Assembly: GCF_013114595.1 (NCBI RefSeq)
Contig: NZ_VTXE01000017.1
Location: 36,527-100,526, forward strand
Source of the DNA: Vibrio sp. 99-8-1
GTDB taxonomy: Bacteria; Pseudomonadota; Gammaproteobacteria; Enterobacterales; Vibrionaceae
Reading direction: 5' to 3'
Length of the DNA stretch: 64,000 nt
Shown here piece after piece: positions 53,254-63,890 of the stretch (positions are counted from its first letter, which is position 1; every line of letters begins with the position of its first letter). Position numbers and translations under genes: made by a program. The notes below the pieces were generated by a model that was not told the DNA's origin, searched no databases, and saw nothing but the letters and a program-made list of their open reading frames with translations.

Positions 53254-53844
53254 ATGAAACTAACCACAATTACTGATGCATCGCTTATCAACATTAAAAT
53301 GACATTTAACTGTCGAGATGAGGCGATCAGAGCACTTGCAGAACAACTTAATCAACAAGGTAAGCTGCACGATCTGGACGAGTACTTAGAAGCGGTATAT
53401 GCACGTGAAGCGCATGGCGCTACCGCTTTAGGTGAAGGGTTGGCAGTTCCGCACGGTAAAACTGACGCAGTGAAAGAAGCCGCGTTTGCTGTTGCCACGT
53501 TAGCAGAAGATGTTAAGTGGCCGGGTATCGATGAAGATGATGATGAAGAAGATGTGAATCTTATTTTCCTGATTGCCATTCCAAACGCAGAAGCAGGTTC
53601 AACTCATATGCACTTGCTTACCGCACTAACGTCTACTTTGGTTGATGATGATGTACGTGAAGCTGTTCTTAACGCCTCTAGCGCAGACGAAATCTTAACG
53701 ATTTTTGATGAGCAGAGTGAAGATGAAGAGCCGACATCGCAAGCGACTCCCGCACCACAAACAGCATCCTCGGTAAACGAACCGGCGGTAAAAAGTGAAC
53801 CAACCTCTTTGCTAGGAAAAGTCGCGGGTTGGTTTAAATCCTGA
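53254..53844 (+). CDS. PTS EIIA, fructose/mannitol family
   Basis: This 196-residue protein has an EIIA-Fru domain (about 1-150). The phosphorylated His is at about residue 67 in LAVPHGKTDAVKEA, and the conserved end of the domain is LIAIPNAEAGSTHMHLLTAL. A Pro/Thr/Ser/Glu-rich linker (about 158-185) leads to a short C-terminal stretch (LLGKVAGWFKS). It supplies the EIIA step missing from the upstream EIIBC, so the transporter is split relative to E. coli MngA. It has its own promoter region with operator-like repeats. Confidence 0.9.
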   Translation: MKLTTITDASLINIKMTFNCRDEAIRALAEQLNQQGKLHDLDEYLEAVYAREAHGATALGEGLAVPHGKTDAVKEAAFAVATLAEDVKWPGIDEDDDEEDVNLIFLIAIPNAEAGSTHMHLLTALTSTLVDDDVREAVLNASSADEILTIFDEQSEDEEPTSQATPAPQTASSVNEPAVKSEPTSLLGKVAGWFKS

Positions 53845-53855
53845 GTTTCCTAGCG

Positions 53856-53910
53856 TGGTACTGATCATCATCAACGGATTAATGGTTATCCGTTAAAGCA
53901 ATCAGTACCA
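53856..53910 (+). other. Nested hairpins in the EIIA-mngB intergenic region
   Basis: An outer stem TGGTACTGAT (53856-53865) and ATCAGTACCA (53901-53910) encloses an inner stem AACGGAT and ATCCGTT (53873-53879 with 53888-53894). There is no T run, so it is not a typical terminator. It could be an mRNA processing or stability element. Confidence 0.5.
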
Positions 53911-53965
53911 GCATAAGATTTTTAGTTTAAACATTTAATTTTCGTACACGGACCTATGTCGTGTT

Positions 53966-54042
53966 GTTGATAAAGATTTTTCGTTTAATCGAAAATCTAT
54001 CTATCAACAAAATGAGCGGTCAATAATGTTGTGCGACAACAT
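53966..54042 (+). other. Two stem-loops in the mngB leader
   Basis: The first stem-loop pairs GTTGATA (53966-53972) with TATCAAC (54002-54008), with an inner stem AGATTTT/AAAATCT. The second pairs ATGTTGT (54026-54032) with ACAACAT (54036-54042) around GCG. Together they lie directly before the preferred mngB start and could control its translation. Confidence 0.5.
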
Positions 54043-54055
54043 CAGGTATTCAAAA

Positions 54056-56710
54056 ATGACGACATCTCGCGTTCATATTACTCCTCACATGCACTGGGAT
54101 CGTGAATGGTATTTCACCACAGAAGAGTCTCGTATTCTGTTGGTCAATAATATGGAAGAAATAATCAATCGTCTGGAAAGGGATCCAGATTACAAGTATT
54201 ACGTTTTGGATGGACAGACAGCAGTATTAGAAGACTATTTTGCCATTAAGCCTGAGCATAGTGACCGAGTTAAAGCATTAGTTGAAGCGGGTAAGTTGAT
54301 CATTGGGCCCTGGTACTCTCAAACCGATACGATGCAAGTCTCTGGAGAGTCAATTGTTCGTAACATGATGTATGGTATTCGAGACTGTTTGCAGTTCGGC
54401 GATGCGATGAAAATAGGCTATTTGCCCGATTCATTTAGCATGAGCTCACAGTTGCCGATGATTTATAACGGATTTGGTATAGATAGAGCAATGTTTTGGC
54501 GGGGGTGCTCAGAGCGCCATGGTACAAACAAAACAGAGTTCTTATGGCAAAGTAATGATGGTAGTGAAGTGACCGCTCAAGTATTGCCACTCGGTTATGC
54601 TATTGGTAAATACCTTCCTCAAGATGAACAGGGGCTACGAGCGCGTTTAGATAAGTATTTCCCTGTGCTGGAAAATGCCTCAGTAACCAAAGATATTTTA
54701 CTGCCTAATGGGCATGACCAAATGCCTATTCAAAACGATATTTTCGAGGTAATGGATAAGTTACGTGAAGTCTATCCAGATCGTGAGTTTCATATGAGTC
54801 GTTTTGAACAGGTATTCGAGAAAATCGAGGCCAACAGAGAAAAACTGGATACGGTTAGCGGTGAGTTTAACGATGGAAAATATATGCGTGTCCACCGCTC
54901 CATCTCTTCAACTCGTATGGATATTAAGTTAATTCATGCTGAAATTGAGAATAAAATTGTCAATATTTTGGAGCCTTTGGCGTCAATCGCTTGGTCATTG
55001 GGCTTTGAGTACCATCACGGCTTAATTGAGAAAATGTGGAAGGAGAGCATGAAGAACCATGCTCACGACAGTATCGGTTGCTGCTGTAGTGACAAGGTTC
55101 ATGCCGAGATTTTAAATCGTTATATTCTCGCCGATGACATGGCAAGTAATCTGATCCACTTTTATAAGCGAAAAATTGTTGATCACATGCCGGAAAAAGA
55201 GGGCTGTGACAAGTTGGCTCTATTTAACCTGCTGCCTTATGAAAGAGAAGACGTCGTTAATACGACCATAACTATACGTGCGCAGCAGTTCTCAATTTAT
55301 GACCAAAACGGCAACGCGGTTGATTACTTTATTAATGACAAGCGTCAAATTGATCCGGGTAAAGTGGATCGCCAAATTGTTCACTATGGTAATTATGATC
55401 CGTTTATGGAGTTTGATATTCAGTTAAATATCACCGTTCCGGCAATGGGTTATACAACACTTCATATTGAAGCTAATGAGCAAGGGACGCTAAAAGTTCC
55501 AACGCAGAAAAACGGTGTTTTAGAGAATGATTATTACCGCGTGACTGTAAACGGTAATGGTACACTAACCATCTTTGACAAACAGACAGAGCAAAGTTTT
55601 GATCAAGTGCTTAGGTTAGAAGATGGCTCCGATGATGGTGACGAGTATGACTATTCACCTTCTCGTCAGGAGTGGCTACTCTATTCTGATCAGTTTGAGG
55701 TTGATACGCGAATCGAACATCAAGGGTTTCAATCCGTTGCTCATATCTCGTTTAGAATGCAGCTTCCAGAAAATCTTGAACAACGAGAGTCTAGAGCAAC
55801 AACAGATGGCTACTTGGATGTGAACTGTCAGGTAACGTTGCCGCAGAACTCACGTCGCATAGATGTGCGCATGGAACTTGATAATCAAGCCGATGATCAT
55901 AGAGTTAGAGTGCTGATCCCTACGCCATTTGCTTGTGATACCGTGGTTGCTGATAACCAGTTTGGTTGCATCACTCGCCCGGTTGTTGACCCCGAAATGG
56001 CGAATTGGCAACAAGAGGGTTGGAAAGAAGCGCCAGTCGCCATTTATCAATTAATGAACTTTGCCGCATTGCAGAATGGTAAGGCTGGTTTGGCTCTGTT
56101 CACCAATGGTCTGCGTGAGTTTGAAGCGATTTCCTTAAATGACAATAGTGACAAAAAAGAGACTCTGGCATTGACGCTGTTCCGCTCAGTGGGTGTGTTG
56201 GGTAAAGAGGAGCTTTTGTTGAGACCGGGTCGCCCGTCAGGAATCAAGATACCAACGCCTGATTCACAAATGCGCGGCAAATTAGTGTGTGAGTTCTCTT
56301 TAGCCGGTTTTGCTGGTGATCATATTTCTGCCAACGTGATGGCTCAAGCTCGTGAGTATGTAACGCCAATTCACTGCTACAACAAGATTCCATATAACGC
56401 CATGAAATTGAATGTTGCTGAGCAAAACCTGCCGTTAACTTATAGCCTGCTAGAAAAGAGCATAGACGGAGCGGTGCTGAGTGTGTTGAAGAAAGCGGAA
56501 GACGCTGATGCGCTGATACTGCGTATGTATAACCCTTGTGAGTCTGACCCGATTAACGACAATATTCGCTTTAATGGTCATCTCTCTCAGTGGACAGAAG
56601 TGATGTTAGATGAAAGTGAAGTACAAAACGGCCAACGATTAGAAAGTGGCGAGATGGGAAGCTTCGCTCAATGCCAAGCGAAATCCTTTAAAGTCGTGTT
56701 TGAAAAGTAA
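54056..56710 (+). CDS. mngB: Alpha-mannosidase, mannosylglycerate hydrolase (GH38)
   Basis: MngB hydrolyses 6-phospho-mannosylglycerate to mannose 6-phosphate and glycerate in the cytosol. The product is about 884 residues, close to E. coli MngB, with near-identical blocks: [20 protein letters not shown] (zinc ligands, N-terminus), [20 protein letters not shown] (nucleophile Asp), [34 protein letters not shown] and [10 protein letters not shown]. The frame also opens at 54026, but that ATG lies on a stem-loop, and the ATG at 54056 matches the family start with AGG upstream. It has its own leader after the EIIA gene and a strong terminator downstream. Confidence 0.95.
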   Translation: MTTSRVHITPHMHWDREWYFTTEESRILLVNNMEEIINRLERDPDYKYYVLDGQTAVLEDYFAIKPEHSDRVKALVEAGKLIIGPWYSQTDTMQVSGESIVRNMMYGIRDCLQFGDAMKIGYLPDSFSMSSQLPMIYNGFGIDRAMFWRGCSERHGTNKTEFLWQSNDGSEVTAQVLPLGYAIGKYLPQDEQGLRARLDKYFPVLENASVTKDILLPNGHDQMPIQNDIFEVMDKLREVYPDREFHMSRFEQVFEKIEANREKLDTVSGEFNDGKYMRVHRSISSTRMDIKLIHAEIENKIVNILEPLASIAWSLGFEYHHGLIEKMWKESMKNHAHDSIGCCCSDKVHAEILNRYILADDMASNLIHFYKRKIVDHMPEKEGCDKLALFNLLPYEREDVVNTTITIRAQQFSIYDQNGNAVDYFINDKRQIDPGKVDRQIVHYGNYDPFMEFDIQLNITVPAMGYTTLHIEANEQGTLKVPTQKNGVLENDYYRVTVNGNGTLTIFDKQTEQSFDQVLRLEDGSDDGDEYDYSPSRQEWLLYSDQFEVDTRIEHQGFQSVAHISFRMQLPENLEQRESRATTDGYLDVNCQVTLPQNSRRIDVRMELDNQADDHRVRVLIPTPFACDTVVADNQFGCITRPVVDPEMANWQQEGWKEAPVAIYQLMNFAALQNGKAGLALFTNGLREFEAISLNDNSDKKETLALTLFRSVGVLGKEELLLRPGRPSGIKIPTPDSQMRGKLVCEFSLAGFAGDHISANVMAQAREYVTPIHCYNKIPYNAMKLNVAEQNLPLTYSLLEKSIDGAVLSVLKKAEDADALILRMYNPCESDPINDNIRFNGHLSQWTEVMLDESEVQNGQRLESGEMGSFAQCQAKSFKVVFEK

Positions 56711-56750
56711 TTACCTTCGATTCCTGAAAATAGCTGTCACTGAAAATAAC

Positions 56751-56780
56751 AAGCCCTGCCATTTTGGCAGGGCTTAATTT
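56751..56780 (+). terminator. Intrinsic terminator of mngB
   Basis: AAGCCCTGCC pairs with GGCAGGGCTT around 5 bases, followed by AATTTTG. Confidence 0.85.
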
Positions 56781-56829
56781 TGTCTACTCTTTACCAACTC
56801 TTCATTGGTTTGATAGAGAGTGAAATGAC

Positions 56830-58734
56830 TTAAATAGTAAAGCGTTTAACTATTGCGACTAACTGTTCATTAATCTTCGCGATATCTTGCGCATCAGAAA
56901 GGGCTTGTTGTCCATTCGCATCCAGTTCCGTCACGATACCGCTGATCGCCGTCATGTTTTGACTGACTTCTTTGGTCACGCTACTTTGCTCTTCTGCTGC
57001 GGTGGCAACTTGAGTGCTTAAGCTATTAATCTCTTCAACAAAGTCATTCATAGTGGCTAAGCTACCGGCGACTTCTCCGGCGTTATTTGCTGTCTCTTCA
57101 CAACGAAGTTTAGTGGTATCCATTGATTCCACAACGTTATGAGTACGAGAAACTAAGTTCTCTAGCGCTTGCTCTACTTCAGAGGTGCTGTCTTTGGTTC
57201 TACTTGCAAGGTTACGAACCTCATCCGCTACGACAGCAAAGCCACGACCTTGCTCTCCGGCACGAGCCGCTTCAATTGCCGCATTCAATGCCAGTAAGTT
57301 AGTCTGTTCAGCAATATCTCCAATAACATTTAGAATGCTGTTGATGTTTTGCGTTTCACTGCTCATCTGCTGAACATTTTCTGACGATTGTGAGACTTCT
57401 GAGATCAAAGAGGCGACGGTCGATTGAGCCAGTTCTGTAATTGCTCGAGATTGAGCTCCCGTGTCATTGGCTTGTCGAGTAATGTCTGCGGTGTGATTAA
57501 TATCAGAGGCCATAGATTCTGCAGTGGCATTCATCTCTTCAATTGCCGCGACCACTTGTTCTGTTTCTGCTAAGTGATTTTGCAAAAACTGAGCGTTTTC
57601 TGCAGAACGGTCACGCAGTCGGTTCATGTTGTCTTGCATCTGTACCGAAGCGTCCTGAATATCACGCATCATCTCTTGGAAGTTGGCGATAAACTGGTTA
57701 ACACCTTTGGCGATATCGGCTAGGTCATCATCCCCTTTAATCTCTAATCGCTGAGTCAAATCAATGGTGCCTTGCGATAAACCGTTAATGGTCTTTTTAA
57801 GCAGAGGAATAGGACGATAAACGTAGTTTAGAAGTAAGGTATAAATGATCAGTGAAACAATCAGTGACACCAAAGTACTAATGATGGCGTTGTTTCGCGC
57901 TTCAGAAAGCTTGGCAAAAGCAATGGATTTGTCTAACTCGATTGATAGATACCATGTTTTATCACCGATATTGATTTGGTGAGAAAACAAGGCTTTATCT
58001 ACATCATCAATGGTGTATTCCGTCGCGAGGGTGTTATTGCTAATAATATTTTGAGCCAGAGCTTGGAAATCGCTGTTTTCCGACAGAATAGAGGTGTTTT
58101 CAATCGCCGGGTGGTTAGAGGCTAGAACCGCGCTGTTTTGGTCAAGAATAAAGGCTTTTGCCCCTTCAATATCCACAGAGTCAACAATTTCGTTTAACTT
58201 CTCTAGAGTAATATCGGCGATAAGCGCACCGTTGGGGATTTTTTCCGCCACGCTGACCATGGTGGTGTTTGTCGTTTCATCTACATAGATGTCGGTAAAT
58301 ATAGGGCCAGATGCTCTTTGGGCATCTTTATACCAAAAACTGTCAGCAGGCTTATAGCTCTCAGGACCTTTGCCGTTATCCCAGCCATCAACATTGAGAT
58401 CGTTGGTATAAGCGCTATTGTCACTATACCCTGAGGTAAGAATTTCAATACCACTCGCTCGACCATAAGAGATAAGGCGGTAAACCTCTCCCCCTTGGTA
58501 ATCTTGGTTTTGGCGATAATCTTCTGCCATACCGTGGACAGAGTCAGCGATGGATTGCATAAAGTCTTTTACTTTCGCACTTTCTGATTTCGCTCTTTTT
58601 GCAGTAGATTCCGAGATGGCTTCTTTTAAAGAATCCCTTTCATTGCTGTAAGAGACATAGTTTGCTGTACCCACCGATAGTGTAAGTAGTACAGAAGAGG
58701 AGACAAGCAGCGCTTTTTTAAATCCTAATTTCAT
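56830..58734 (-). CDS. Methyl-accepting chemotaxis protein (dCache sensor), first
   Basis: This 634-residue inner-membrane chemoreceptor has a transmembrane segment (about 9-28), a large periplasmic dCache-type sensor (about 35-275), a second transmembrane segment (about 280-305), HAMP (about 306-360) and a cytoplasmic signalling domain. The signalling tip reads [20 protein letters not shown] and [15 protein letters not shown]. The sensor ligand is unknown; Vibrio genomes have many such receptors, often for amino acids. It lies between mngB and another receptor gene. Confidence 0.93.
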   Translation of the reverse strand: MKLGFKKALLVSSSVLLTLSVGTANYVSYSNERDSLKEAISESTAKRAKSESAKVKDFMQSIADSVHGMAEDYRQNQDYQGGEVYRLISYGRASGIEILTSGYSDNSAYTNDLNVDGWDNGKGPESYKPADSFWYKDAQRASGPIFTDIYVDETTNTTMVSVAEKIPNGALIADITLEKLNEIVDSVDIEGAKAFILDQNSAVLASNHPAIENTSILSENSDFQALAQNIISNNTLATEYTIDDVDKALFSHQINIGDKTWYLSIELDKSIAFAKLSEARNNAIISTLVSLIVSLIIYTLLLNYVYRPIPLLKKTINGLSQGTIDLTQRLEIKGDDDLADIAKGVNQFIANFQEMMRDIQDASVQMQDNMNRLRDRSAENAQFLQNHLAETEQVVAAIEEMNATAESMASDINHTADITRQANDTGAQSRAITELAQSTVASLISEVSQSSENVQQMSSETQNINSILNVIGDIAEQTNLLALNAAIEAARAGEQGRGFAVVADEVRNLASRTKDSTSEVEQALENLVSRTHNVVESMDTTKLRCEETANNAGEVAGSLATMNDFVEEINSLSTQVATAAEEQSSVTKEVSQNMTAISGIVTELDANGQQALSDAQDIAKINEQLVAIVKRFTI

Positions 58735-59143
58735 TATGATACCGTCGAATTTTTAGCGTGATAGAAAGCGAACGCATGAACTGCTAAGTTTCGCCCGAAG
58801 AATTTTCTGGAGTGTAACGTAAATGGCAATAGATTCTGTTATATGACTCGCATAAGATGAGATATGTGGCCCAGCTAGTATGTGAGAATTGTGATCAAAA
58901 TTACAGTTCCTCGAAAAACATCTAAATCTTACACAACTGTCTGTTTTAAATGAAAGCTCATTGTTTTCTCACTGGCTCATCCCTTTATAGGTAGTTTATT
59001 ATTCTATTTAGAAAATTCGCTACATTGGTGGCCGTGGGCTGCTGAATCAATCATTCTGAGATCAATTTGTCGGGAAAATAAAAAAGAGGCCAGTAATAAA
59101 TACTGACCTCTACGGTGTTTTTACATTGGATTATAGTGAAGGT
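58735..59143. other. Intergenic region between two chemoreceptor genes
   Basis: These 409 bases carry the terminator of the upstream receptor and the promoter of the downstream one. I see no gene or repeat here. Confidence 0.5.
59079..59112 (-). terminator. Intrinsic terminator of the second chemoreceptor gene
   Basis: On the minus strand AGAGGTCAGTA pairs with TACTGGCCTCT (one G-U) around 5 bases, followed by a T run. Confidence 0.8.
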
Positions 59144-61099
59144 TTACGTTCGAAAACGCGCAACAATGGTATTGAGTTGCGAAGCGATTCCACCTAACTC
59201 TTCAGAGTTTCCTTTAGCTCTTTTAGACATATCTTCTACCGCAACGGCATCTTGATGTATCTGATGAATATGGTTGTTAATATCTTCCGCCACTTGGTGC
59301 TGCTCCTCGGCGGCGGTCGCAATTTGTGTGTTCATTTGATGGATAACATCCACTGACTCAGAGATACCTTGGAAACTGCCTTGAACCGATGAGGTGATCT
59401 CTACGGTTGTCTGAGAGGACTCCAAGCTTCGATTCATGTGAAGTGCCACGCCTTTCGTCTGTTGTTGCAGACGTTTTACCAGCTCATCAATCTCTTGTGT
59501 AGAGTCAGATGTGCGTTTCGCTAATGCTCTAACTTCATCGGCAACCACTGCGAATCCACGTCCTTGCTCTCCTGCTCGCGCAGCTTCTATTGCAGCATTA
59601 AGAGCAAGTAAGTTTGTTTGATCGGCGATTTCACGAATAGTATCTAAGATAACGGTAATACTTTGGCTATCTTGCTCTAGGTTTTTAATTTCCAGAGATG
59701 ATTGGCTTAGTACTTCAGCTAACTCATTTACGCTATCAACCGCTCGATTGATATGTTGCTGTCCTTGGTCAACCAAATGTTGTCCTTCGTTAGCAGAATT
59801 TGCGGCAGCTGTACATGAGTTAGAGACTTCATTTGCGGTGGCAACCATTTCATTGAAGGCGGTAGAGACCAGTTCAACAGCCTGATTTTGTCGCTCAGAG
59901 GTGTCTGACATTTCTTGGGCGATAGAGATCGCTTGTTCTGATGCTTGAGACATCTGCTGACCTGATTGACTGATCTGCAATACGATTTGTTTAATCGCGT
60001 CTAAGAACTGATTGAAATATAGGGCTAACTTTCCGGTCTCATCTTTTGAGTTTACCACGATGGTTTTAGTCAGATCCCCTTCACCGGATGCGATATCTTG
60101 CAAGCTACCGGAAACGACTTGCAAAGGCCCTGCAATACGGTTGGCAAAGAGTATTGCACCAACAATAAATAGCGCAGTCATAATGACGACCGTTATTATG
60201 ATCAGCTGTATCATGTCATTACGTGACTGCATCACTTCATCGACGCTGATTAAACCGATAAATTTCCAGCCCAGTTTTTCTGACTTATAGATATTGGCCA
60301 GATAGTTCTGGTTGTTAATATTAACCTCAACCAATCCTGCATTCGTGTTGTTAAGCAGTTGGTAACTGTCGTTTAAATCGGACAGTTTCTTAAAGTTATT
60401 ATCGGGTTGACCTACATCCACCAAAATGTTGCCTGACTCTTCAACCATCATTAAGTAACCATTTTGGCCGAGTTTAATTTCTTTAATGATATCGGTAAGG
60501 GTATTTAGTGAAACATCAATGGCAATAACACCATTGCTTTGACCATTTCGATCGCTAAAAGTCGTCGTGGTGCTTAAGATAACGGCATCATCTGGTTCCC
60601 AGTAATAAGCTTCACCGCGCTTAATGGAGCCAAAATTATTGAGTGCATCTTTGTAGAATGGTCTGGTGCGAGGATCGTAATTTGCCGGACTTGAACCTGT
60701 TGGCCACTGCACAAATCCACCATGTTTTGTGCCCATGTAGATGTAAGCATAATCAGGGTGCGTTTGACCCATTTTATTGAATAATGAGTAGATATCTTGT
60801 TCAAGACCCCCATTTCTCTCTGGTGTCATTTGAACACTATCTTTATCCATATAATCGGTGATGCTGTTGTCTGCATCCAGCATAGAAGATTGTTCGGTAA
60901 GATAGGTTAAGTTCTCTTCTATGCCTTTAAAATAGAGAGCAATAGCGTTATCTACTTGGCGAATCTCGTTTCGGCTGCTGTTGGTAAAATTATCAAGTGC
61001 TTGGTTTCTTAAAACGTTAACAACAAAAGACGAAACAACAAGGATCGGAATAATACTGGCTGCAATAAGTGCAAGCAGGAGTTTTTTCTTAATATTCAT
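59144..61099 (-). CDS. Methyl-accepting chemotaxis protein (dCache_1 sensor), second
   Basis: This 651-residue receptor has a transmembrane segment (about 7-29), a dCache_1 periplasmic domain (about 35-275; [37 protein letters not shown]), a second transmembrane segment (about 283-308), HAMP and a signalling domain with [20 protein letters not shown]. The DxRxRPFY-type motif is common in dCache sensors of small ligands such as amino acids. The adjacent diaminopropionate catabolic operon makes an amino-acid ligand attractive, but that is inference. Confidence 0.94.
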   Translation of the reverse strand: MNIKKKLLLALIAASIIPILVVSSFVVNVLRNQALDNFTNSSRNEIRQVDNAIALYFKGIEENLTYLTEQSSMLDADNSITDYMDKDSVQMTPERNGGLEQDIYSLFNKMGQTHPDYAYIYMGTKHGGFVQWPTGSSPANYDPRTRPFYKDALNNFGSIKRGEAYYWEPDDAVILSTTTTFSDRNGQSNGVIAIDVSLNTLTDIIKEIKLGQNGYLMMVEESGNILVDVGQPDNNFKKLSDLNDSYQLLNNTNAGLVEVNINNQNYLANIYKSEKLGWKFIGLISVDEVMQSRNDMIQLIIITVVIMTALFIVGAILFANRIAGPLQVVSGSLQDIASGEGDLTKTIVVNSKDETGKLALYFNQFLDAIKQIVLQISQSGQQMSQASEQAISIAQEMSDTSERQNQAVELVSTAFNEMVATANEVSNSCTAAANSANEGQHLVDQGQQHINRAVDSVNELAEVLSQSSLEIKNLEQDSQSITVILDTIREIADQTNLLALNAAIEAARAGEQGRGFAVVADEVRALAKRTSDSTQEIDELVKRLQQQTKGVALHMNRSLESSQTTVEITSSVQGSFQGISESVDVIHQMNTQIATAAEEQHQVAEDINNHIHQIHQDAVAVEDMSKRAKGNSEELGGIASQLNTIVARFRT

Positions 61100-61154
61100 A
61101 TAGCCTTCTAATTATTCTAATAATTGGGATGGGACACATTAAGTGGTGGTGAAA

Positions 61155-61194
61155 GAAAAAATTCCCCTTAGTGTCGAAACAAAAAGGGGAATTT
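61155..61194 (-). terminator. Intrinsic terminator after dpaL
   Basis: AAATTCCCCTT (61159-61169) pairs with AAGGGGAATTT (61184-61194). The T run falls on the minus-strand side, just past the dpaL stop. Confidence 0.75.
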
Positions 61195-61224
61195 AAGGGC
61201 GTTTGTTACATTACTGCTGAGCGA

Positions 61225-62409
61225 TTATTGCTCTAGCGGTAATTTGCCTTCCCACACTATTTGACGGTAGCGCTCAGGGTTGGTGTCACCTTCGGTGTTA
61301 AACACCATAACAATGGCGTTCTCGTCTAAACCAATCTCTTTTGCCGCTTTAATCCCATCTGGGTGTGTGGCTAATAGATAGAGTAAGCCGGTTGTTATTG
61401 CTCCTGATTCACCACTGACTATTGCTGGGTCACCCGCAAGAGGGTTACCCAACATTCTCATACCTGTTGCCGACACTTTGTCGTCTACAGAAGCGAATTG
61501 TTGTGTACAGTCTTTTAGGATTGGCCAAGTGACAGGGTTTGGTTCACCACATGCTAGACCCGCCATAATCGAGTTTAGATCGCCAGTAACATTCACCATC
61601 TCACCGGCTTCGCTGGTGCCTGATCGGTAGATGCAGTCTGCGGCACTAGGTTCTGCAATAATGGTTTTAAATGTGTCGGAACCAAGTTTGTCTGCAAGGT
61701 AACCTAAAACACCACCAGCCATAGCGCCAACACCAGCTTGTAGTGCAACGTGAGTCGGCAATAATTCAAGCGCTTGTGCTTGTTCGACCGCTTCAGTGGC
61801 CATGGTCATATAACCTTGTGAAATCCATGTTGGGATCTTATCGTAACCTTCCCAAGCGGTATCTTGCACAAGCATCCAACCATTTTCGTTGGCAGTTTGG
61901 TTAGCTAGACGTACAGTATCGTCATAGTTAACATCAGTGACGATACAATCTGCACCCAAGCCTTTAATTCGCTTAACGCTTGCTTGAGAAGAGCCTTTTG
62001 GCATGTAGACAACGGCTTTTTGACCCATTTCACGAGCAGCCCAAGCGACACCCGTACCATGGTTACCCGCGGTTGCTGTAGTGAACACGAGTGGTTTGTC
62101 TAATTTCGAAGAGACGGTTTTTAGATTGATTTCGGAGATATCTTCCCCAAGGTGCTCTGCAAGCACTTTGCCTAGCGCGTAAGAGCCGCCAAGTACTTTA
62201 AAAGCATTCAATCCAAAACGCTTAGATTCATCTTTTACTAGAATCGCTTTTACGCCAAGTTTTTCTGCCAATTTTGGAAGAGAAACTAACGGAGTTGCTT
62301 GATAACCTTCAATTTGTTTATGGAAATCACGTACTTCTTGAGCAATTGCTTCATCAAAAAGTGGTGATGTTTTACCGGTATAAAAGGTGTTGTTTGATAT
62401 TTTCAGCAT
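61225..62409 (-). CDS. dpaL: Diaminopropionate ammonia-lyase
   Basis: This PLP enzyme splits 2,3-diaminopropionate to pyruvate and two ammonia. The product is about 394 residues and very close to E. coli YgeX: PLP lysine motif LVKDESKRFGLNAFKVLGG (about 50-68), ATAGNHGTGVAWAAREMGQ, the Gly-rich phosphate loop QAGVGAMAGGVLGYL, and CIYRSG with MAGLACGEPNP. The frame opens at a TTG at 62463, but the ATG at 62409 (MLKISNNTFYTGKTSPLF) matches the family start. It lies just after a RidA gene, which would remove the enamine/imine intermediates the lyase releases. Confidence 0.94.
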   Translation of the reverse strand: MLKISNNTFYTGKTSPLFDEAIAQEVRDFHKQIEGYQATPLVSLPKLAEKLGVKAILVKDESKRFGLNAFKVLGGSYALGKVLAEHLGEDISEINLKTVSSKLDKPLVFTTATAGNHGTGVAWAAREMGQKAVVYMPKGSSQASVKRIKGLGADCIVTDVNYDDTVRLANQTANENGWMLVQDTAWEGYDKIPTWISQGYMTMATEAVEQAQALELLPTHVALQAGVGAMAGGVLGYLADKLGSDTFKTIIAEPSAADCIYRSGTSEAGEMVNVTGDLNSIMAGLACGEPNPVTWPILKDCTQQFASVDDKVSATGMRMLGNPLAGDPAIVSGESGAITTGLLYLLATHPDGIKAAKEIGLDENAIVMVFNTEGDTNPERYRQIVWEGKLPLEQ

Positions 62410-62470
62410 AGTGAGTACTTTTAAAGAGTGGAGATAAAAGGGCCACTTTTCGTCGTGACCCAATCAGAAA

Positions 62471-62857
62471 TTATTTGTTGATGTAAGCGATAGCTTCAAC
62501 TTCAACAAGCGCGTCTTTTGGTAGGCGTGCAGCTTGAACACAAGAACGTGCTGGTGCATTCTCAGTACCAAATACTTCTGTGTATACTTCATTAAATGCA
62601 ACAAAGTCTTCCATGTCAGATAGGAAACATGTGGTCTTTAATACGGTATTTAGAGAAGCGCCGCTTTGCTCAAGAATGGCTTTTAGATTTTCAAGTGATT
62701 GACGAGCCTGCTCTTTAATTCCACCTTCAGGAAACGCCATTGTCTCTGGAACTAAAGGAAGTTGTCCTGAAGTAAATACAAGTTCCTGAAACGCAAGTGC
62801 CTGAGAATATGGGCCAATTGCTGCTGGAGCGGAATCTGTGTGAATTTTAGTTTTCAT
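62471..62857 (-). CDS. RidA family enamine/imine deaminase
   Basis: This 128-residue YjgF/YER057c/UK114 protein has GPYSQALAF near the N-terminus, FTSGQLPLVPET, the conserved Arg/Cys region PARSCVQAARLPKDALVEVEAIAY and the family's usual length. RidA proteins hydrolyse reactive 2-aminoacrylate made by PLP lyases, so its place directly upstream of dpaL in the same operon is functionally sensible. The start follows AGAGAG. Confidence 0.94.
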   Translation of the reverse strand: MKTKIHTDSAPAAIGPYSQALAFQELVFTSGQLPLVPETMAFPEGGIKEQARQSLENLKAILEQSGASLNTVLKTTCFLSDMEDFVAFNEVYTEVFGTENAPARSCVQAARLPKDALVEVEAIAYINK

Positions 62858-62881
62858 TGCATTTCTCTCTGGTTTTAATTA

Positions 62882-63562
62882 CTACGATCTGAACTCGCGG
62901 TTGTACTTGTAGATAGCATGGCGAGTTATTCCAAGGCGCTCAGAAACTAGAGCTGTTGCCTCTTTTAATTCAAATATGCCGTTATCAAACAGAAGTTTAG
63001 TAATGGCCTTATTTTTACCTTTTAAGTTGATCGTTGCATCGTTTTCAATTTCGAGAATTGCATTTTCAAGTGCATTCTCAATCACCTCAGACGGTGATGA
63101 GCTAAAGTTCTCATGAACACCTACATGAGTGCTCGTTGACATATCTGGCATCAATGTTTTGATGATGTCAGGAAATGGATGAGACAGGTTCATGTTGATA
63201 CAGAACAGTCCAATAGCTTTGCCATTTTCACCCGCAAGCACACAAGTTGTTGATTTTAATAAAGCGCCATCTTTAGCGTTGGTAAAGTAACTTTTTGGCG
63301 TTACGTTCCCAGTCTTCTCGAAAGCGTTGAGCATTTTTAATCCCATATCGGTAATAGGGGAGCCGACTTCTCGTCCGGTATGGTGACCGTTAACGATTTT
63401 CACTACAGATTTTTCAAAGCTTTCGAATGAATGGATCACCACTTCACAGTGGGGACCAATAAACTCTGCAATGGTCTCTGCGAGACGAAAATTGGACTCT
63501 AAATACTCTCTATCTCCATCTGTAAAAACAATATTGAATGATTTATATGCGGAAGCGTTCAT
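62882..63562 (-). CDS. YheO-like PAS/HTH transcriptional regulator
   Basis: This 226-residue protein has a YheO-type PAS domain (about 15-125; FIGPHCEVVIHSFESFEKSV, KSTTCVLAGENGKAIGLFCI) and a C-terminal helix-turn-helix (about 170-226; LFDNGIFELKEATALVSERL, GITRHAIYKYNREF). This fold regulates several PLP-lyase operons in enterobacteria and vibrios. It precedes ridA by 24 bases in the same operon, so it probably controls ridA-dpaL and perhaps the divergent M24 gene. The effector is unknown. Confidence 0.88.
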   Translation of the reverse strand: MNASAYKSFNIVFTDGDREYLESNFRLAETIAEFIGPHCEVVIHSFESFEKSVVKIVNGHHTGREVGSPITDMGLKMLNAFEKTGNVTPKSYFTNAKDGALLKSTTCVLAGENGKAIGLFCINMNLSHPFPDIIKTLMPDMSTSTHVGVHENFSSSPSEVIENALENAILEIENDATINLKGKNKAITKLLFDNGIFELKEATALVSERLGITRHAIYKYNREFRS

Positions 63563-63890
63563 TTCAGGCCACTAATGTTAACTGTATCTGATGAGCATTG
63601 TCTTAATTTCACGCTCAAATTGCAACTAAACGATCAACTCTTTAGAGCTATATCACTACACTTCCGGATTCAGATCAAGATCAAAGTTACCTAAATGGAA
63701 CTGAATGTGACAAATGTCATTCTTTTAAGCACTGAAATTGTATTTCCGTCAACTAATGGTAACTTTAAGGGGTTGGTCACATTAATTGGGTGAATTATCA
63801 GTAAGAATGTTCACCGTAGCGTAAACAAAATTTAACTAAAAAGCTTTTTTGCTTATTAGCTGAGCCAAATAATATAGATAAGAGGTTTCA
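63563..63890. other. Divergent promoter region before the M24 peptidase gene
   Basis: These 328 bases separate the dpaL operon from the M24 gene. TGACA-AA-TGTCA at 63708..63719, part of a TGTGA-N6-TCATT sequence (8 of 10 CRP bases), is the only regulatory candidate I see. Confidence 0.45.
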
